This document shows positions 25,516 to 34,821 of a stretch of 46,046 nucleotides of DNA, in pieces (the first letter of the stretch is position 1; every line of letters begins with the position of its first letter). The position numbers and the translations under genes were made by a program. The stretch is taken from the NCBI GenBank assembly GCA_023435025.1, contig JAEYSE010000029.1, forward strand, positions 1 to 46,046, written 5' to 3'. The notes beneath the pieces were generated by a model. The model was not told the DNA's origin, did not search any database, and saw only the letters and a list, made by a program, of their open reading frames with translations. The DNA comes from Bacillota bacterium (GTDB taxonomy: Bacteria > Bacillota > Clostridia > Christensenellales > CAG-138).

Positions 25516-26769
25516 ATGAAAAGGACGCTGCGCCAAGTCTTCAAATCCCCTAATTTCGCAGTTGGGTTCGCCATTATGATGTTCCTGCTGCTTATGACCA
25601 TCATCTATCCCCTCATCGTTCCGGACGAACCGCTAAAAATCATAGGCCTCGGCTCATTCATGAGGCCGGGAACCTATTTATCTGTGGCGGACAGCATTGG
25701 TACGCAAACAAAATATACAATGAAGCTCGAAGATGCCGCGCAAAAGCGCCTTGCCGACAGGCTCGGTGAGGAGGACAAAGTCGAGATGGTAAAGTGGCTT
25801 GCGGCTTTCGGTATCCCGGAGAGCCAAATAGATACCGATGATACCAACACGTTGCTTGATCTGTGGTTCAACAATTACGACGAAACGCTCAGGTTCCAAG
25901 GCATGACCAGTGCAAAACGCAAATATTACGCAAGGCTTAATAAGGCGCTCTCGAATATGCTCACAGACGAGGATCTTATTGTGATGCAGAAGAACGCGGA
26001 AACCGGGGAGCTTGAGCCGGTAGCGGAAATTGCGGATACGGATTATGTCAACCTGTCCGAGGTGGCAAATGTCAAGCCATTGCTGCTCGGTACCGATAAT
26101 TACGGGCGAGACATGCTTACAGAGCTTGTATCCGCCCTAGGAACATCGCTGTTGATTGGGCTTGTCGCGGGCGCTATCGCAACGTTTATCGGTCTCGTGC
26201 TGGGGCTGCTCGCGGGATATTTGGGCGGTGTCGTAGACGATATCATCATGTTTTTCACAAATCTGTTTACCGTGATTCCAACGTTCGTGCTTCTGATCCT
26301 CATATCGTTTGCGATAGGGCAGGATCAGCGGGGTGCAACGACCATTGCGATTGTTATCGGCCTTACCGCATGGTTTTGGACGGCAAGGGCGGTCCGTTCG
26401 CAGGTGATTTCCCTTCGTAGTCGGGATCATGTCAATCTTTCAAAAATTTCAGGGCACAGTCTTGTGCGCATTATTCTGACGGATATTCTGCCTTACATCG
26501 CCTCTTATGTGGTGATGGCGCTTATCTTGCAAATAAGCTCCGCCATCCTTTCGGAAGCGCAGCTCTCCATGATTGGCCTGGGGCCCAGAACTACGGAAAT
26601 TCCGACGCTCGGCTTGATGATGCAATGGGCGACGGCGTACTCGGCGCCGCTTGTCGGCGCATGGTGGGCGTATTTCCCCGTACTGCTCGTCATTGCGCTG
26701 GTCAGCTTCTCGCTGAATTTGATGAATACCGGCCTGGACCAGGTATTCAATCCTACTTTACGGGATTAG
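25516..26769 (+). CDS. Opp-type ABC permease, DppC/OppC-like, with large extracellular insert
   Basis: A 417-residue channel subunit, longer than the usual 280-320. The first helix (FAIMMFLLLMTIIYPLIV) is followed by about 150 polar residues (PDEPLKIIGLGSFMRPGT to about 195) before the core begins at HLLGTDNYGRD-like LLLGTDNYGRDMLTELV. The rest is standard, with the cytoplasmic loop VRSQVISLRSRDHVNLSKIS. The insert would lie outside the membrane and could touch the binding protein. The start ATG has AGGGGGG upstream. It follows the first permease after 10 bp. Confidence 0.92.
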   Translation: MKRTLRQVFKSPNFAVGFAIMMFLLLMTIIYPLIVPDEPLKIIGLGSFMRPGTYLSVADSIGTQTKYTMKLEDAAQKRLADRLGEEDKVEMVKWLAAFGIPESQIDTDDTNTLLDLWFNNYDETLRFQGMTSAKRKYYARLNKALSNMLTDEDLIVMQKNAETGELEPVAEIADTDYVNLSEVANVKPLLLGTDNYGRDMLTELVSALGTSLLIGLVAGAIATFIGLVLGLLAGYLGGVVDDIIMFFTNLFTVIPTFVLLILISFAIGQDQRGATTIAIVIGLTAWFWTARAVRSQVISLRSRDHVNLSKISGHSLVRIILTDILPYIASYVVMALILQISSAILSEAQLSMIGLGPRTTEIPTLGLMMQWATAYSAPLVGAWWAYFPVLLVIALVSFSLNLMNTGLDQVFNPTLRD

Positions 26770-26779
26770 GAGGCCGGAT

Positions 26780-27787
26780 ATGGGACGGACAATGCTTGAG
26801 GTCAAAGGCCTTACAACCAAATATATCACAAGATTCTGCGAGAGCGTCTATGCGGTGAACGAGGTATCCTTCAAGGTGGAGGAGGGCAAGTCGTTAGGAA
26901 TCGCCGGAGAAAGCGGATGCGGCAAGTCCACGCTCGCGCTTAGCCTCATGGGTTATTATTTCGCGCCGCTCCACTACATGTGCGGCGATATCATACTGGA
27001 TGGCCGAAACATCTCCGATATGAAACCGGACGAGGTACGAAAAACCATACTGGGGACAGAGATTGCGTATATTCCGCAGGCGGCCATGAACGCGCTCAAC
27101 CCCACCCGCAGAATTATACGTTTTATTGAGGACGTCATTCGCGCGCACGATCCCAAAGCCACCCAAAAAGAGATTCACGATATGGCGAAGGAGCGGTTTT
27201 CTGTGCTCGGCCTGCCCGTGGATGTGCTGGAGCGGTATCCCGTTGAGCTTTCCGGCGGCATGAAGCAGCGTACGGTCATCGCCATATCCACCATACTCTG
27301 CCCCAAGGTGCTCATTGCGGATGAACCATCGAGCGCATTGGACGTCACAAGCCAGAAGATGGTCATCAAAATGCTCAAAGACCTTATGGAGCAGGGCTAT
27401 ATCAAATCCATGATATTCATTACCCATGAACTGCCGCTTCTCTATAATGTGACGGACGACATTATGGTGATGTACGCCGGGCAGATCGTGGAAAAGGGCA
27501 CCGCAAAAGAAATGGTGTTTGATCCCATCCATCCATATTCCAAAGGGCTCATGGGCTCTATCATCGTGCCGGAAGAGGGCGTGCGGGATGTTAAGCTCAC
27601 CGCCATACCCGGCACGCCACCCAATCTCAAAAACCCGCCCTGCGGATGCCGGTTTGCCGAACGCTGCAAATACGTGAAGCCGGAATGCAGATTCGTCAGC
27701 ATTCCGCTTTCCGAAGCTGGGGGCGAGCGCGCGTACCGCTGCATCATCCCCGTAGAAAAGCTCAGGGAGGTGTACGAACATGAGTGA
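26780..27787 (+). CDS. Opp-type ABC transporter ATPase, OppD/DppD-like
   Basis: A 335-residue cytoplasmic ATPase. Walker A is GESGCGKST, the ABC signature is LSGGMKQR, Walker B is VLIADEPSSALD, and the switch His lies in FITHE. The C-terminal oligopeptide/dipeptide extension with clustered cysteines (CGCRFAERCKYVKPEC) is present. It ends eight bases inside the second ATPase gene, so the pair is translationally coupled. Together they power the importer. Confidence 0.94.
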   Translation: MGRTMLEVKGLTTKYITRFCESVYAVNEVSFKVEEGKSLGIAGESGCGKSTLALSLMGYYFAPLHYMCGDIILDGRNISDMKPDEVRKTILGTEIAYIPQAAMNALNPTRRIIRFIEDVIRAHDPKATQKEIHDMAKERFSVLGLPVDVLERYPVELSGGMKQRTVIAISTILCPKVLIADEPSSALDVTSQKMVIKMLKDLMEQGYIKSMIFITHELPLLYNVTDDIMVMYAGQIVEKGTAKEMVFDPIHPYSKGLMGSIIVPEEGVRDVKLTAIPGTPPNLKNPPCGCRFAERCKYVKPECRFVSIPLSEAGGERAYRCIIPVEKLREVYEHE

Positions 27788-28640
27788 GGCGGTAAGGAGA
27801 ATACCTCTTGAGGATCGCCCGCTTTGTTTGAGCGGCACAAGCGTTACAAAGGTTTACGGCATGGGTGAAAAACGGAATGTCGCGGTTGATCATGTGGATT
27901 TTGCGTTCCGTGAAGGCGAGCTGATATCTATCGTAGGCGAATCGGGGAGCGGAAAGACGACCCTTGCAAAAATGCTCTTGGGGCTTACCAGCGTAACGGA
28001 AGGCGAAATTTTCTTTCAGGGCAACAAACGAGATATTAGCACCCAGAAGAAAAAACGGGAATACTGGAAGGGCATACAGGCCATATTTCAGGATCCGTTT
28101 TCGTCGTTTAACATGTTTAATAAGATCGATACCGTGCTGCTTGACTGCATCCATATGCGCGGCGGGCGGCGGCTCCCGCATGAAACAAAGGTAGAGATGA
28201 TGACAGAAGCGTGTAGCTTCGTCAATCTTAAATACGCGGAACTGACCAACAAATATCCTTTCGAGCTTTCGGGCGGGCAGATGCAGCGGCTGATGATTGC
28301 ACGAATTTTCCTGCTTAAGCCCAGGATTCTCCTGGCCGACGAGCCAACCTCCATGATCGACGCCTGCTCCCGCGCGACCATACTCGACATGCTGCTGCAG
28401 TTGCGCAATGAAACCGGCATGACAATTATATTCATTACGCATGACATCGGGCTTGCCTATTACATTTCAGACAGCGTATACATCATGGAGCGCGGAAAAT
28501 TTGTGGAAAGCGGCACGGCTGACGAAGTGATTCTTACACCCAAGGCCGCCTACACCAAGCGCCTGATCAGCGACGTACCCAAGATATATGAGGAGTGGGA
28601 TCTTTCCACCGTATCCACGCAAAATGAAAAACAGGTATGA
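27780..28640 (+). CDS. Opp-type ABC transporter ATPase, OppF/DppF-like
   Basis: A 286-residue ATPase with Walker A GESGSGKTT, signature LSGGQMQR, Walker B ILLADEPTSMID and His switch FITHD. It is shorter than most OppF proteins (about 310-330) because it lacks the Cys-rich C-terminal extension. The usual ALD after Walker B reads MID here. The start ATG overlaps the upstream gene by eight bases. It forms the second half of the heterodimeric motor. Confidence 0.92.
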   Translation: MSEAVRRIPLEDRPLCLSGTSVTKVYGMGEKRNVAVDHVDFAFREGELISIVGESGSGKTTLAKMLLGLTSVTEGEIFFQGNKRDISTQKKKREYWKGIQAIFQDPFSSFNMFNKIDTVLLDCIHMRGGRRLPHETKVEMMTEACSFVNLKYAELTNKYPFELSGGQMQRLMIARIFLLKPRILLADEPTSMIDACSRATILDMLLQLRNETGMTIIFITHDIGLAYYISDSVYIMERGKFVESGTADEVILTPKAAYTKRLISDVPKIYEEWDLSTVSTQNEKQV

Positions 28641-28665
28641 CAAAAACACAACCGGCTTGATATGC

Positions 28666-28700
28666 GCGTTTTGCAATCATTGATAGAATAATTGCAACGC
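28666..28700. promoter_or_regulatory. Inverted repeat before the GH3 gene
   Basis: GCGTTTTGCAAT (28666-28677) and ATTGCAACGC (28691-28700) form an imperfect dyad that ends 18 bp before the GH3 start. It may be an operator, an internal promoter element (TAGAAT lies in the loop) or a processing hairpin between transporter and enzyme genes. Confidence 0.4.
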
Positions 28701-28718
28701 GTGAAAGAGGTGAACGAT

Positions 28719-30989
28719 ATGGGAATTAAGCAACTGGTATCACTAATGACGCTCGAAGAAAAGGCGTCCCTCTGTTCGGGCCTGGACTTCTGGCATACTA
28801 AACCCGTAGAACGTTTGAATGTCCCCTCTGTTATGATGAGTGACGGCCCCCACGGCTTGCGAAAACAATCGGAAGCCGCTGACCATCTGGCGGTAAACGA
28901 AAGCATCATGGCAGTTTGCTTTCCGGCAGGATGCGCGACAGCGGCCTCATTTGACCGGGCGCTTTTGACCACTTTGGGTGAGGCCATAGGGGATGCATGC
29001 CAGGCGGAAAAGCTCAGCGTGGTGCTGGGCCCAGCGGTCAATATTAAACGGTCACCGCTGTGCGGGCGCAACTTTGAATATTTCTCGGAGGATCCGTATC
29101 TTGCGGGCGAAATGGCGGCAGCCCACATTAAAGGCGTACAGTCAAGGAACGTTGGCACCAGTCTCAAGCACTATACCGCAAATAATCAGGAGCACCGCCG
29201 CATGTCTTCTAGTTCCGAGGTGGATGAACGTACCCTGCGGGAAATCTACCTTGCCGCATTTGAAACGCCGGTCAGAGAGGCAAAGCCTTGGACAGTAATG
29301 TGCTCCTATAACAAAATCAATGGCACATTCGCGGCGGAAAACCGCCTGCTGATGACGGATATCCTGCGCGGCGAGTGGGGTTTTGACGGCTATGTCGTCA
29401 CCGATTGGGGCGCTGTGACAGACCGCGTAAAAGGGCTTGAAGCGGGCGTTGACCTTGAAATGCCCGCGTCCGGCGGCATAAATGACAAAAAGATCGTGGA
29501 GGCTGTCCGCGCAGGAAAGCTCGATGAAGCGCTGCTGGACCTGGCCGTGGAACGGATATTGACCGTCAACTATCGTTATCTGGACTCTGCAAGGCCTGAG
29601 ACCATATGGGATAAGGAGGCGCAGCACGCGCTGAGCGCCCGGCTTGCGGAAGAATGTATGGTGCTCTTGAAAAATGCGGACGGTATTCTCCCGCTTCACA
29701 AGGAGGACGATATCGCGTTCATCGGCGAATTCGCGGAAAAGCCGCGTTTTCAGGGTGGTGGAAGCTCCCACATCAACTGTTTCAAGACCACCAGCGCGCT
29801 GGAAGCTGCGGCGGGCGTCTCCAATATCGCGTATGCCAAGGGCTTTGATATTGAAAAGGATGAGACGACAGACGCATTGGTGGAGGAAGCGGTGCGTCTG
29901 GCGAAAAACGCCAAGGTCGCGGTAGTATTCGCGGGTCTTCCCGATGCCTATGAATCCGAAGGCTATGACCGCGCGCATATGCGCCTACCCGATTGTCAAA
30001 ATCGTTTGATCCAGGCCGTCGTCTGCGCCAACCCCAACACGGTTGTGGTGCTGCACAACGGCTCACCGGTGGAGATGCCTTGGGTGAATGACGTCAAGGG
30101 AATACTCGAAGCCTATCTGGGCGGCCAGGCGGTGGGTGAAGCCGTGGTGCGCATACTTTTTGGCGAAGCGAACCCTTGTGGCAAGCTACCCGAAACATTT
30201 CCAATGAAGCTGGAGGATAATCCTTCCTACCTGTTTTACGGTGGGGAAAAGGACATTGCAGAATACCGCGAGGGCGTGTTTGTAGGGTATCGGTATTATG
30301 ACAAAAAGAAAATGGATGTACTCTTCCCATTCGGGTTCGGACTTTCCTACACCACGTTCACGTACAGTAACCTCCGCGTGGATCAGGATGAAATAGACGA
30401 CACCGATTCCATGACCGTATCGGTTGACGTCACAAACACAGGCGACGTGTTTGGCAAGGAGATTGTTGAGCTTTACGTTTCGGACAAAATCAGCACGCCA
30501 ATCCGCCCCGAAAAGGAGCTCAAAGGCTTTGCAAAAGTCGCGCTTGCACCCGGGGAAACCAAGACGGTTCAATTTACCCTCAATAACCGCGCGTTTGCGT
30601 ACTGGAACACGGAACTGCACGATTGGCACGTGGAAACAGGGGAGTTCGACATACTCATCGGCAAGTCCTCCCAAGATCTCGTGCTCAAAAAGACAGTAAT
30701 GGTCCGTTCCACCGTAAAGCTGCCCGTGCGATATGATATGAACAGCATATTCATGGATATCATGTCCGACCCGCGGGCGAAGTCCAATCTAAAGCCGTTT
30801 CTGGACGGCATTGCGAACGCACTGGCACCTGAGACAGACGCATCCGACACGGCCAAGGAGGCCATATCGACCGAAATGATGGAGGCCATGCTGCAGTATA
30901 TGCCCCTTCGTGCCGCTTTCAGCTTTGGCAATGACCAGATTACAGAGGAGCAGATCGAATCGCTTTTGAACGAACTCAATCGGGCTTAA
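28719..30989 (+). CDS. GH3 beta-glucosidase
   Basis: A 756-residue intracellular beta-glycosidase. The N-terminal (alpha/beta)8 domain holds KHYTANNQEHRR and the nucleophile Asp229 in VVTDWGAV. The second alpha/beta domain and a fibronectin III-like domain (VTNTGDVFGKEIVELYVS) follow, then about 90 extra residues of helical character seen in several Bacillota GH3 enzymes. The true start is ATG at 28719 with AAAGAGGTG upstream; the TTG at 28692 is an extension artefact. It follows the ATPase genes after 78 bp. Likely substrates are cellobiose, cello-oligosaccharides or other beta-glucosides delivered by the importer. Confidence 0.93.
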   Translation: MGIKQLVSLMTLEEKASLCSGLDFWHTKPVERLNVPSVMMSDGPHGLRKQSEAADHLAVNESIMAVCFPAGCATAASFDRALLTTLGEAIGDACQAEKLSVVLGPAVNIKRSPLCGRNFEYFSEDPYLAGEMAAAHIKGVQSRNVGTSLKHYTANNQEHRRMSSSSEVDERTLREIYLAAFETPVREAKPWTVMCSYNKINGTFAAENRLLMTDILRGEWGFDGYVVTDWGAVTDRVKGLEAGVDLEMPASGGINDKKIVEAVRAGKLDEALLDLAVERILTVNYRYLDSARPETIWDKEAQHALSARLAEECMVLLKNADGILPLHKEDDIAFIGEFAEKPRFQGGGSSHINCFKTTSALEAAAGVSNIAYAKGFDIEKDETTDALVEEAVRLAKNAKVAVVFAGLPDAYESEGYDRAHMRLPDCQNRLIQAVVCANPNTVVVLHNGSPVEMPWVNDVKGILEAYLGGQAVGEAVVRILFGEANPCGKLPETFPMKLEDNPSYLFYGGEKDIAEYREGVFVGYRYYDKKKMDVLFPFGFGLSYTTFTYSNLRVDQDEIDDTDSMTVSVDVTNTGDVFGKEIVELYVSDKISTPIRPEKELKGFAKVALAPGETKTVQFTLNNRAFAYWNTELHDWHVETGEFDILIGKSSQDLVLKKTVMVRSTVKLPVRYDMNSIFMDIMSDPRAKSNLKPFLDGIANALAPETDASDTAKEAISTEMMEAMLQYMPLRAAFSFGNDQITEEQIESLLNELNRA

Positions 30990-30996
30990 AAGCCCG
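30981..30996 (+). other. Small hairpin over the GH3 stop codon
   Basis: CGGGCTT (30981-30987) and AAGCCCG (30990-30996) flank the TAA region. The following AAAATAC is not a U-tract. It may modulate read-through from GH3 into GH1. Confidence 0.5.
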
Positions 30997-31020
30997 AAAA
31001 TACTAACTAGAGGTGACGAC

Positions 31021-32367
31021 ATGAGTTTTCCCAAAGGGTTTGTATGGGGCGCGGCCTGCGCTTCCTACCAATGCGAAGGCGCGTGGGATTTGGATGGCAA
31101 GGGCCCGAGCATATGGGACGATTTTTCCCATGAAACAGGCAAGGGGCATGTGAGCAATGACGATACGGGCGATGTCGCCTGCGATTTTTATCACCGCTAC
31201 GAGGAAGATATCGCGCTGATGGCGCGCATCGGCTTAAAGGTATACCGGTTTTCCATCAGCTGGCCCCGCGTAATGCCCAACGGCACGGGCGAAGTGAATG
31301 AGGCGGGCTTAGCATTTTATGACCGCGTGATCGATACGCTTATTCGCCATGGCATCGAGCCATGGGTGACGCTCTACCATTGGGACCTTCCCAGTGCTTT
31401 GCAGAAGGAGGGCGGGTGGCTGAACCGGGCGACCGTGGATGCGTTTGCGGCTTACGCTGCAATACTCGCAAAACGCTTCGACGGGCGTGTGAAAACGTAT
31501 ATGACAATCAACGAGCCACAATGCGTGGTGGGGCTGGGGCATGGTAACGGCGAGCATGCGCCGGGGCTGAAGCTTTCAAATGAAGAACAGGCAAAGTGCA
31601 TGTTCCATGTGGTGCTCGCCCATGGCGTTGGGGCAAAGGCGCTAAGAGAAAACAGCACGGCCCCTGTTCAGATCGGCGTTGTCCCCTGCGGGCGGCTTTG
31701 CTACCCGCTTATGGATACGCCCGCCAACCGGGAAGCCGCGTATCGCACTTCATTCCGGCTGACGGACGAAACTTGGGCTTTTACATTCAATGCCTATATG
31801 GACGCCGTCATGTTCCATAAATACGATGACGACGCGCCCGCCTTTTTGAAAGAATTCATGCAGTCCGTTCCGCAAAGCGATTGGGATCTGGTGGAAAAGC
31901 CGGATTTCCTGGGTGTGAACGTCTACCACGGTGCCGGTACGGATGAATTCGGCAGGATTGCCCGGCGGCCGGAAGGCTTCCCACTGACCGCCACGAAATG
32001 GCCGGTGACACCGGAGATCATGCATTATGGCTCCCTGAACCTGTATCGGCGTTACGGGCTGCCCATATACATTACGGAAAACGGGCAGTCATGCAATGAT
32101 CGCATCTACCTGGACGGTAAGGTGCACGACCCGGAACGCATTGATTATCTGCACCGGTACCTACTCGAACTCAATAAAGCCATAGCGGAGGGCGTACCCG
32201 TACTCGGGTATTTATACTGGAGCTTTACGGACAACTTTGAATGGGCATGCGGGTATGACGATCGGTTTGGGCTTGTGTATGTCGATTATGCGACCCAACA
32301 GCGAGTATTAAAGGATTCGGCGCTCTTCTTTGCGGATATCATTCAAACGAACGGCGAAACGCTGTAG
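31021..32367 (+). CDS. GH1 beta-glucosidase
   Basis: A 448-residue single-domain TIM-barrel enzyme acting by retention on beta-glucosides; phospho-beta-glucosidase activity is less likely given the ABC importer. The family start FPKGFVWGAACASYQCEGAW is present. The acid/base is Glu165 in TINEPQC and the nucleophile Glu353 in YITENGQ. The C-terminal sugar-binding W-x-x-D-N-F-E-W-x-x-G-Y segment reads SFTDNFEWACGYDDRFG. Length is normal for the family (about 445-470). The ribosome binding site is AGAGGTGACGAC. It follows GH3 after 31 bp, and both enzymes probably share the incoming oligosaccharides. Confidence 0.96.
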   Translation: MSFPKGFVWGAACASYQCEGAWDLDGKGPSIWDDFSHETGKGHVSNDDTGDVACDFYHRYEEDIALMARIGLKVYRFSISWPRVMPNGTGEVNEAGLAFYDRVIDTLIRHGIEPWVTLYHWDLPSALQKEGGWLNRATVDAFAAYAAILAKRFDGRVKTYMTINEPQCVVGLGHGNGEHAPGLKLSNEEQAKCMFHVVLAHGVGAKALRENSTAPVQIGVVPCGRLCYPLMDTPANREAAYRTSFRLTDETWAFTFNAYMDAVMFHKYDDDAPAFLKEFMQSVPQSDWDLVEKPDFLGVNVYHGAGTDEFGRIARRPEGFPLTATKWPVTPEIMHYGSLNLYRRYGLPIYITENGQSCNDRIYLDGKVHDPERIDYLHRYLLELNKAIAEGVPVLGYLYWSFTDNFEWACGYDDRFGLVYVDYATQQRVLKDSALFFADIIQTNGETL

Positions 32368-32383
32368 CCTGATGTAGGGCCAA

Positions 32384-32420
32384 TATGCCCGCGCGCTCCC
32401 TTATGTTGCGCGCGGGCATA
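32384..32420 (+). terminator. Long GC hairpin after GH1
   Basis: TATGCCCGCGCGC (32384-32396) and GCGCGCGGGCATA (32408-32420) form a perfect 13-bp stem. No T-tract follows. It could still slow polymerase, and it separates the metabolic genes from the regulator. Confidence 0.65.
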
Positions 32421-32429
32421 CGAATCGGC

Positions 32430-32446
32430 GAAAACTTTCGGTTTTC
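32430..32446. promoter_or_regulatory. Dyad before the second lacI-type gene
   Basis: GAAAAC and GTTTTC are an exact inverted repeat around TTTCG, 84 bp before the start codon. The position suits an autoregulatory operator; the sequence differs from AAACGAT-N5-ATCGTTT. Confidence 0.4.
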
Positions 32447-32529
32447 TATGGATTTTAGGGAAATTTGTTCTGTCCGGCATGAAAGCAAAATGGTATACTA
32501 CTGCTATATGCGGTGCGGAGGGATGTTCT

Positions 32530-33540
32530 ATGGTTTCCATGAAGGATATTTCCCTGAGATGCGGCGTTTCTGTTGCTACGGTCAGCAAAGCCATCAATGG
32601 GCACAGTGATATCGGGGAGCGTACGGCGGAGCATATCCGCAATGTAGCCAAGGAAATGGGCTACCTTCCCAATGCTGCCGCGCGCGCGCTTAAAACCAAC
32701 CGCACCAACAATCTGGGCGTGCTGTTTATTGATAACAAGCACAGCGGCCTCAATCACGAATATTTTTCCTCCATGCTAGACAGCTTCAAGGTGGAAGCTG
32801 AACACAGGGGCTACGATATTACGTTCATTAGCAACAACCTGGGGCAATACAACATGAGCTACCTGAAGCATTGCCGTTATCGCAAATGCGACGGCGTGGT
32901 GATTGCCTGCGTGAACTTTTACGATCCTGCCGTTATGGAGCTGGTGAAGAGCGAGATTCCCGTTGTCACCATTGACCATGTTTTTAATGAAAAAACGGCG
33001 ATACTCTCCAACAACGTACAATGCGTGAAGGATCTTGTAACCTACATCTATCAGCAAGGTCACCGGAGAATTGCGTTTATACACGGCGAAGACACCGCCG
33101 TGACGCAGAAGCGAGTAGCTAGCTTTTACCGTACCTGCCAGGAGCTCGGGCTTACCATTCCGGAAGGATATGTGCGAAGCGGGCTTTACCATGACCCTGT
33201 ATCAAGCGCGGAGGAAACACGTACGCTATTATCACTCCCCGTACCGCCGACCTGCATTATGTACCCGGACGATTTCTCCTTTATTGGCGGCAGAAACGTA
33301 ATTGAGGAAAAGGGCTTGCGAATTCCTGACGATATCAGCGTAGCGGGGTTTGACGGCATATATCTTTCCGAGGTGATACAACCGGCTCTGACCACCGTCC
33401 GGCAAGATACCATGAGTTTGGGCCGTGAGGCTGCGCGTAGACTGATTGCAACCATCGAGGAGCCCCAATTGGCGCTTATCGAACAGGTCATGGTGGACGG
33501 ATACCTTATGCCCGGGCAGTCCGTGCGGCGGCTCGGGTAA
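32530..33540 (+). CDS. LacI-family regulator of the beta-glycoside genes
   Basis: A 336-residue repressor. The helix-turn-helix is MKDISLRCGVSVATVSKAIN and the hinge helix includes NAAARALKTNRTNNLGVLF. The sensor domain ends with SVAGFDGIYLSEVIQPALTT. The start at 32530 (MVSMKDISL) follows GGAGGG; the frame to 32479 is an extension. It lies after the glycosidase genes and is the best candidate to bind the ATCGTTT elements in the divergent 22-kb promoters. It is closely related to the protein at 11664. Confidence 0.92.
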   Translation: MVSMKDISLRCGVSVATVSKAINGHSDIGERTAEHIRNVAKEMGYLPNAAARALKTNRTNNLGVLFIDNKHSGLNHEYFSSMLDSFKVEAEHRGYDITFISNNLGQYNMSYLKHCRYRKCDGVVIACVNFYDPAVMELVKSEIPVVTIDHVFNEKTAILSNNVQCVKDLVTYIYQQGHRRIAFIHGEDTAVTQKRVASFYRTCQELGLTIPEGYVRSGLYHDPVSSAEETRTLLSLPVPPTCIMYPDDFSFIGGRNVIEEKGLRIPDDISVAGFDGIYLSEVIQPALTTVRQDTMSLGREAARRLIATIEEPQLALIEQVMVDGYLMPGQSVRRLG

Positions 33541-33582
33541 GAAGTGAAATAGAGAATACGCCAGAATGACAGGGGGAAGACA

Positions 33583-34161
33583 ATGGATTTCAACGGTTTT
33601 GCATGGAAAAACGAAACACAGTTTTGTTTGCTCGAAAGCGGCATACAAATCTATGCCCCTGCCGCAACGGATTATTTTGTGAACCCTGCGGACGGCGCAA
33701 TCAAGGCAAACGCGCCGTTTTTTTATCAGGAGGTAGAGGGAGACTTTGTTTTCAGGGCGAATGTCAGCCATGCTTTTTCGTCCACCTACGACGCATGCGC
33801 GTTGCTGGCGCTGGAGCATGAAACGCTTTGGGCCAAGGCCTGCTTTGAGTATACGGATTTTCACACGCACGCCGTGGTGACGGTGATGACCAACGGACGG
33901 TCAGACGACGCGAACGGCGCAAACATAGTGGGAAACGAAGTTTGGCTCCAGCTTGCCCGCAAAGATGATGTTTTTGCCGTCCATTATTCGTTGGATGGCA
34001 GGGAATTTACAATGGCCCGGATATGCACCCTTCCCATGGGGCGGCGCATAAAGGTCGGGCTGGTCGCGCAGTCCCCTGTCGGAAGCGGCGGCGAACGCAG
34101 ATTTCTGCATGTTTCGCTGGAACATAGGACGCTGGAAGATATCCGGGGCGGGAATGTGTAG
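33583..34161 (+). CDS. DUF1349 (concanavalin-like) protein
   Basis: A 192-residue cytoplasmic beta-sandwich protein. The family landmarks are VNPADGAIKANAPFFYQEVE, then ANVSHAFSSTYDACALLALE and the WAKACFEYTD segment. DUF1349 proteins have a lectin-like fold and are often found beside glycosidases; the biochemical role is not settled. AGGGGGAAGAC precedes the ATG, 42 bp after the regulator gene, and a good terminator follows, so it closes this operon. Confidence 0.82.
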   Translation: MDFNGFAWKNETQFCLLESGIQIYAPAATDYFVNPADGAIKANAPFFYQEVEGDFVFRANVSHAFSSTYDACALLALEHETLWAKACFEYTDFHTHAVVTVMTNGRSDDANGANIVGNEVWLQLARKDDVFAVHYSLDGREFTMARICTLPMGRRIKVGLVAQSPVGSGGERRFLHVSLEHRTLEDIRGGNV

Positions 34162-34182
34162 AATACGATTTAAGTTACAAAG

Positions 34183-34206
34183 AGCGCCTGTCGGGCGCTT
34201 TTTTTA
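34183..34206 (+). terminator. Terminator after the DUF1349 gene
   Basis: AGCGCC (34183-34188) and GGCGCT (34194-34199) pair around TGTCG, followed by an unbroken run of seven or more T. It marks the end of the carbohydrate region. Confidence 0.85.
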
Positions 34207-34390
34207 TGCCTGGAATCGCGGCTCCTGTCCTGATCTCATCATAAGATTTTTCTAAGTCTAAAAGCATTCTTACAATCATTCTATATTCATGATATTCGAC
34301 CGTTTGTTCTTGTTGCCCGAGGCAAAATGTGCTATTTTTTATGCAAACATATGTTCTATACATGTGATACTGCAAGGGAGAGGTTTTACT

Positions 34391-34759
34391 ATGGATTATG
34401 AAACAGTTTTGCGGGCAATGGCGAGTTACGGCGGGGAGGAAGGGATTGCGGCGGAACAAGCGTTTTTAAACGATCACGACGGGGACAAAGAGCTGGAGCA
34501 GGCCCGCTGGGTGTTGCTGCAACTGTCCAAAGAGCATGGGATACCGGTTGCGGCGGTACGCAATGCCCTGCTGCAAACGCATATCCGGCTGGAAGCGCGG
34601 CGCATTGCGGAGGACGCGGAACGGCTTAGTGAGCTTGTAGCCTATGTGACGCGAAGCGATATTCCCCCGGACGAAACGGACTACTTGGGCATGAGCCCGG
34701 AGGAGTTCCGGGCCTGCGAGCGGCAAATCAGGGAGGCCGCGCAAAACAGCCCCGACTAA
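34391..34759 (+). CDS. Small acidic helical protein of unknown function
   Basis: A 122-residue cytoplasmic protein, strongly helical and acidic (EARRIAEDAERLSELVAYVT), with no signal peptide or membrane segment. I do not recognise a family. The start is ATG at 34391 with AAGGGAGAGG upstream; the frame is open to 34289 without a site. It is the first gene after the terminator at 34.2 kb and lies 62 bp before the wall-hydrolase gene in the same direction, so they may be co-transcribed. An adaptor or partner for the hydrolase is one possibility, but nothing in the sequence shows this. Confidence 0.6.
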   Translation: MDYETVLRAMASYGGEEGIAAEQAFLNDHDGDKELEQARWVLLQLSKEHGIPVAAVRNALLQTHIRLEARRIAEDAERLSELVAYVTRSDIPPDETDYLGMSPEEFRACERQIREAAQNSPD

Positions 34760-34821
34760 AAAAGAACAAATTATGAAAAGTGCAAACAGAGCGAAAAGTC
34801 TATTGAAAGAAGAGGCATAAA

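Noticed and set aside
26894..28442. Minus-strand open frames of 314 and 226 residues opposite the two ATPase genes
   Set aside because: Shadows of well-conserved ATPase coding sequence; no start signals or recognisable domains.
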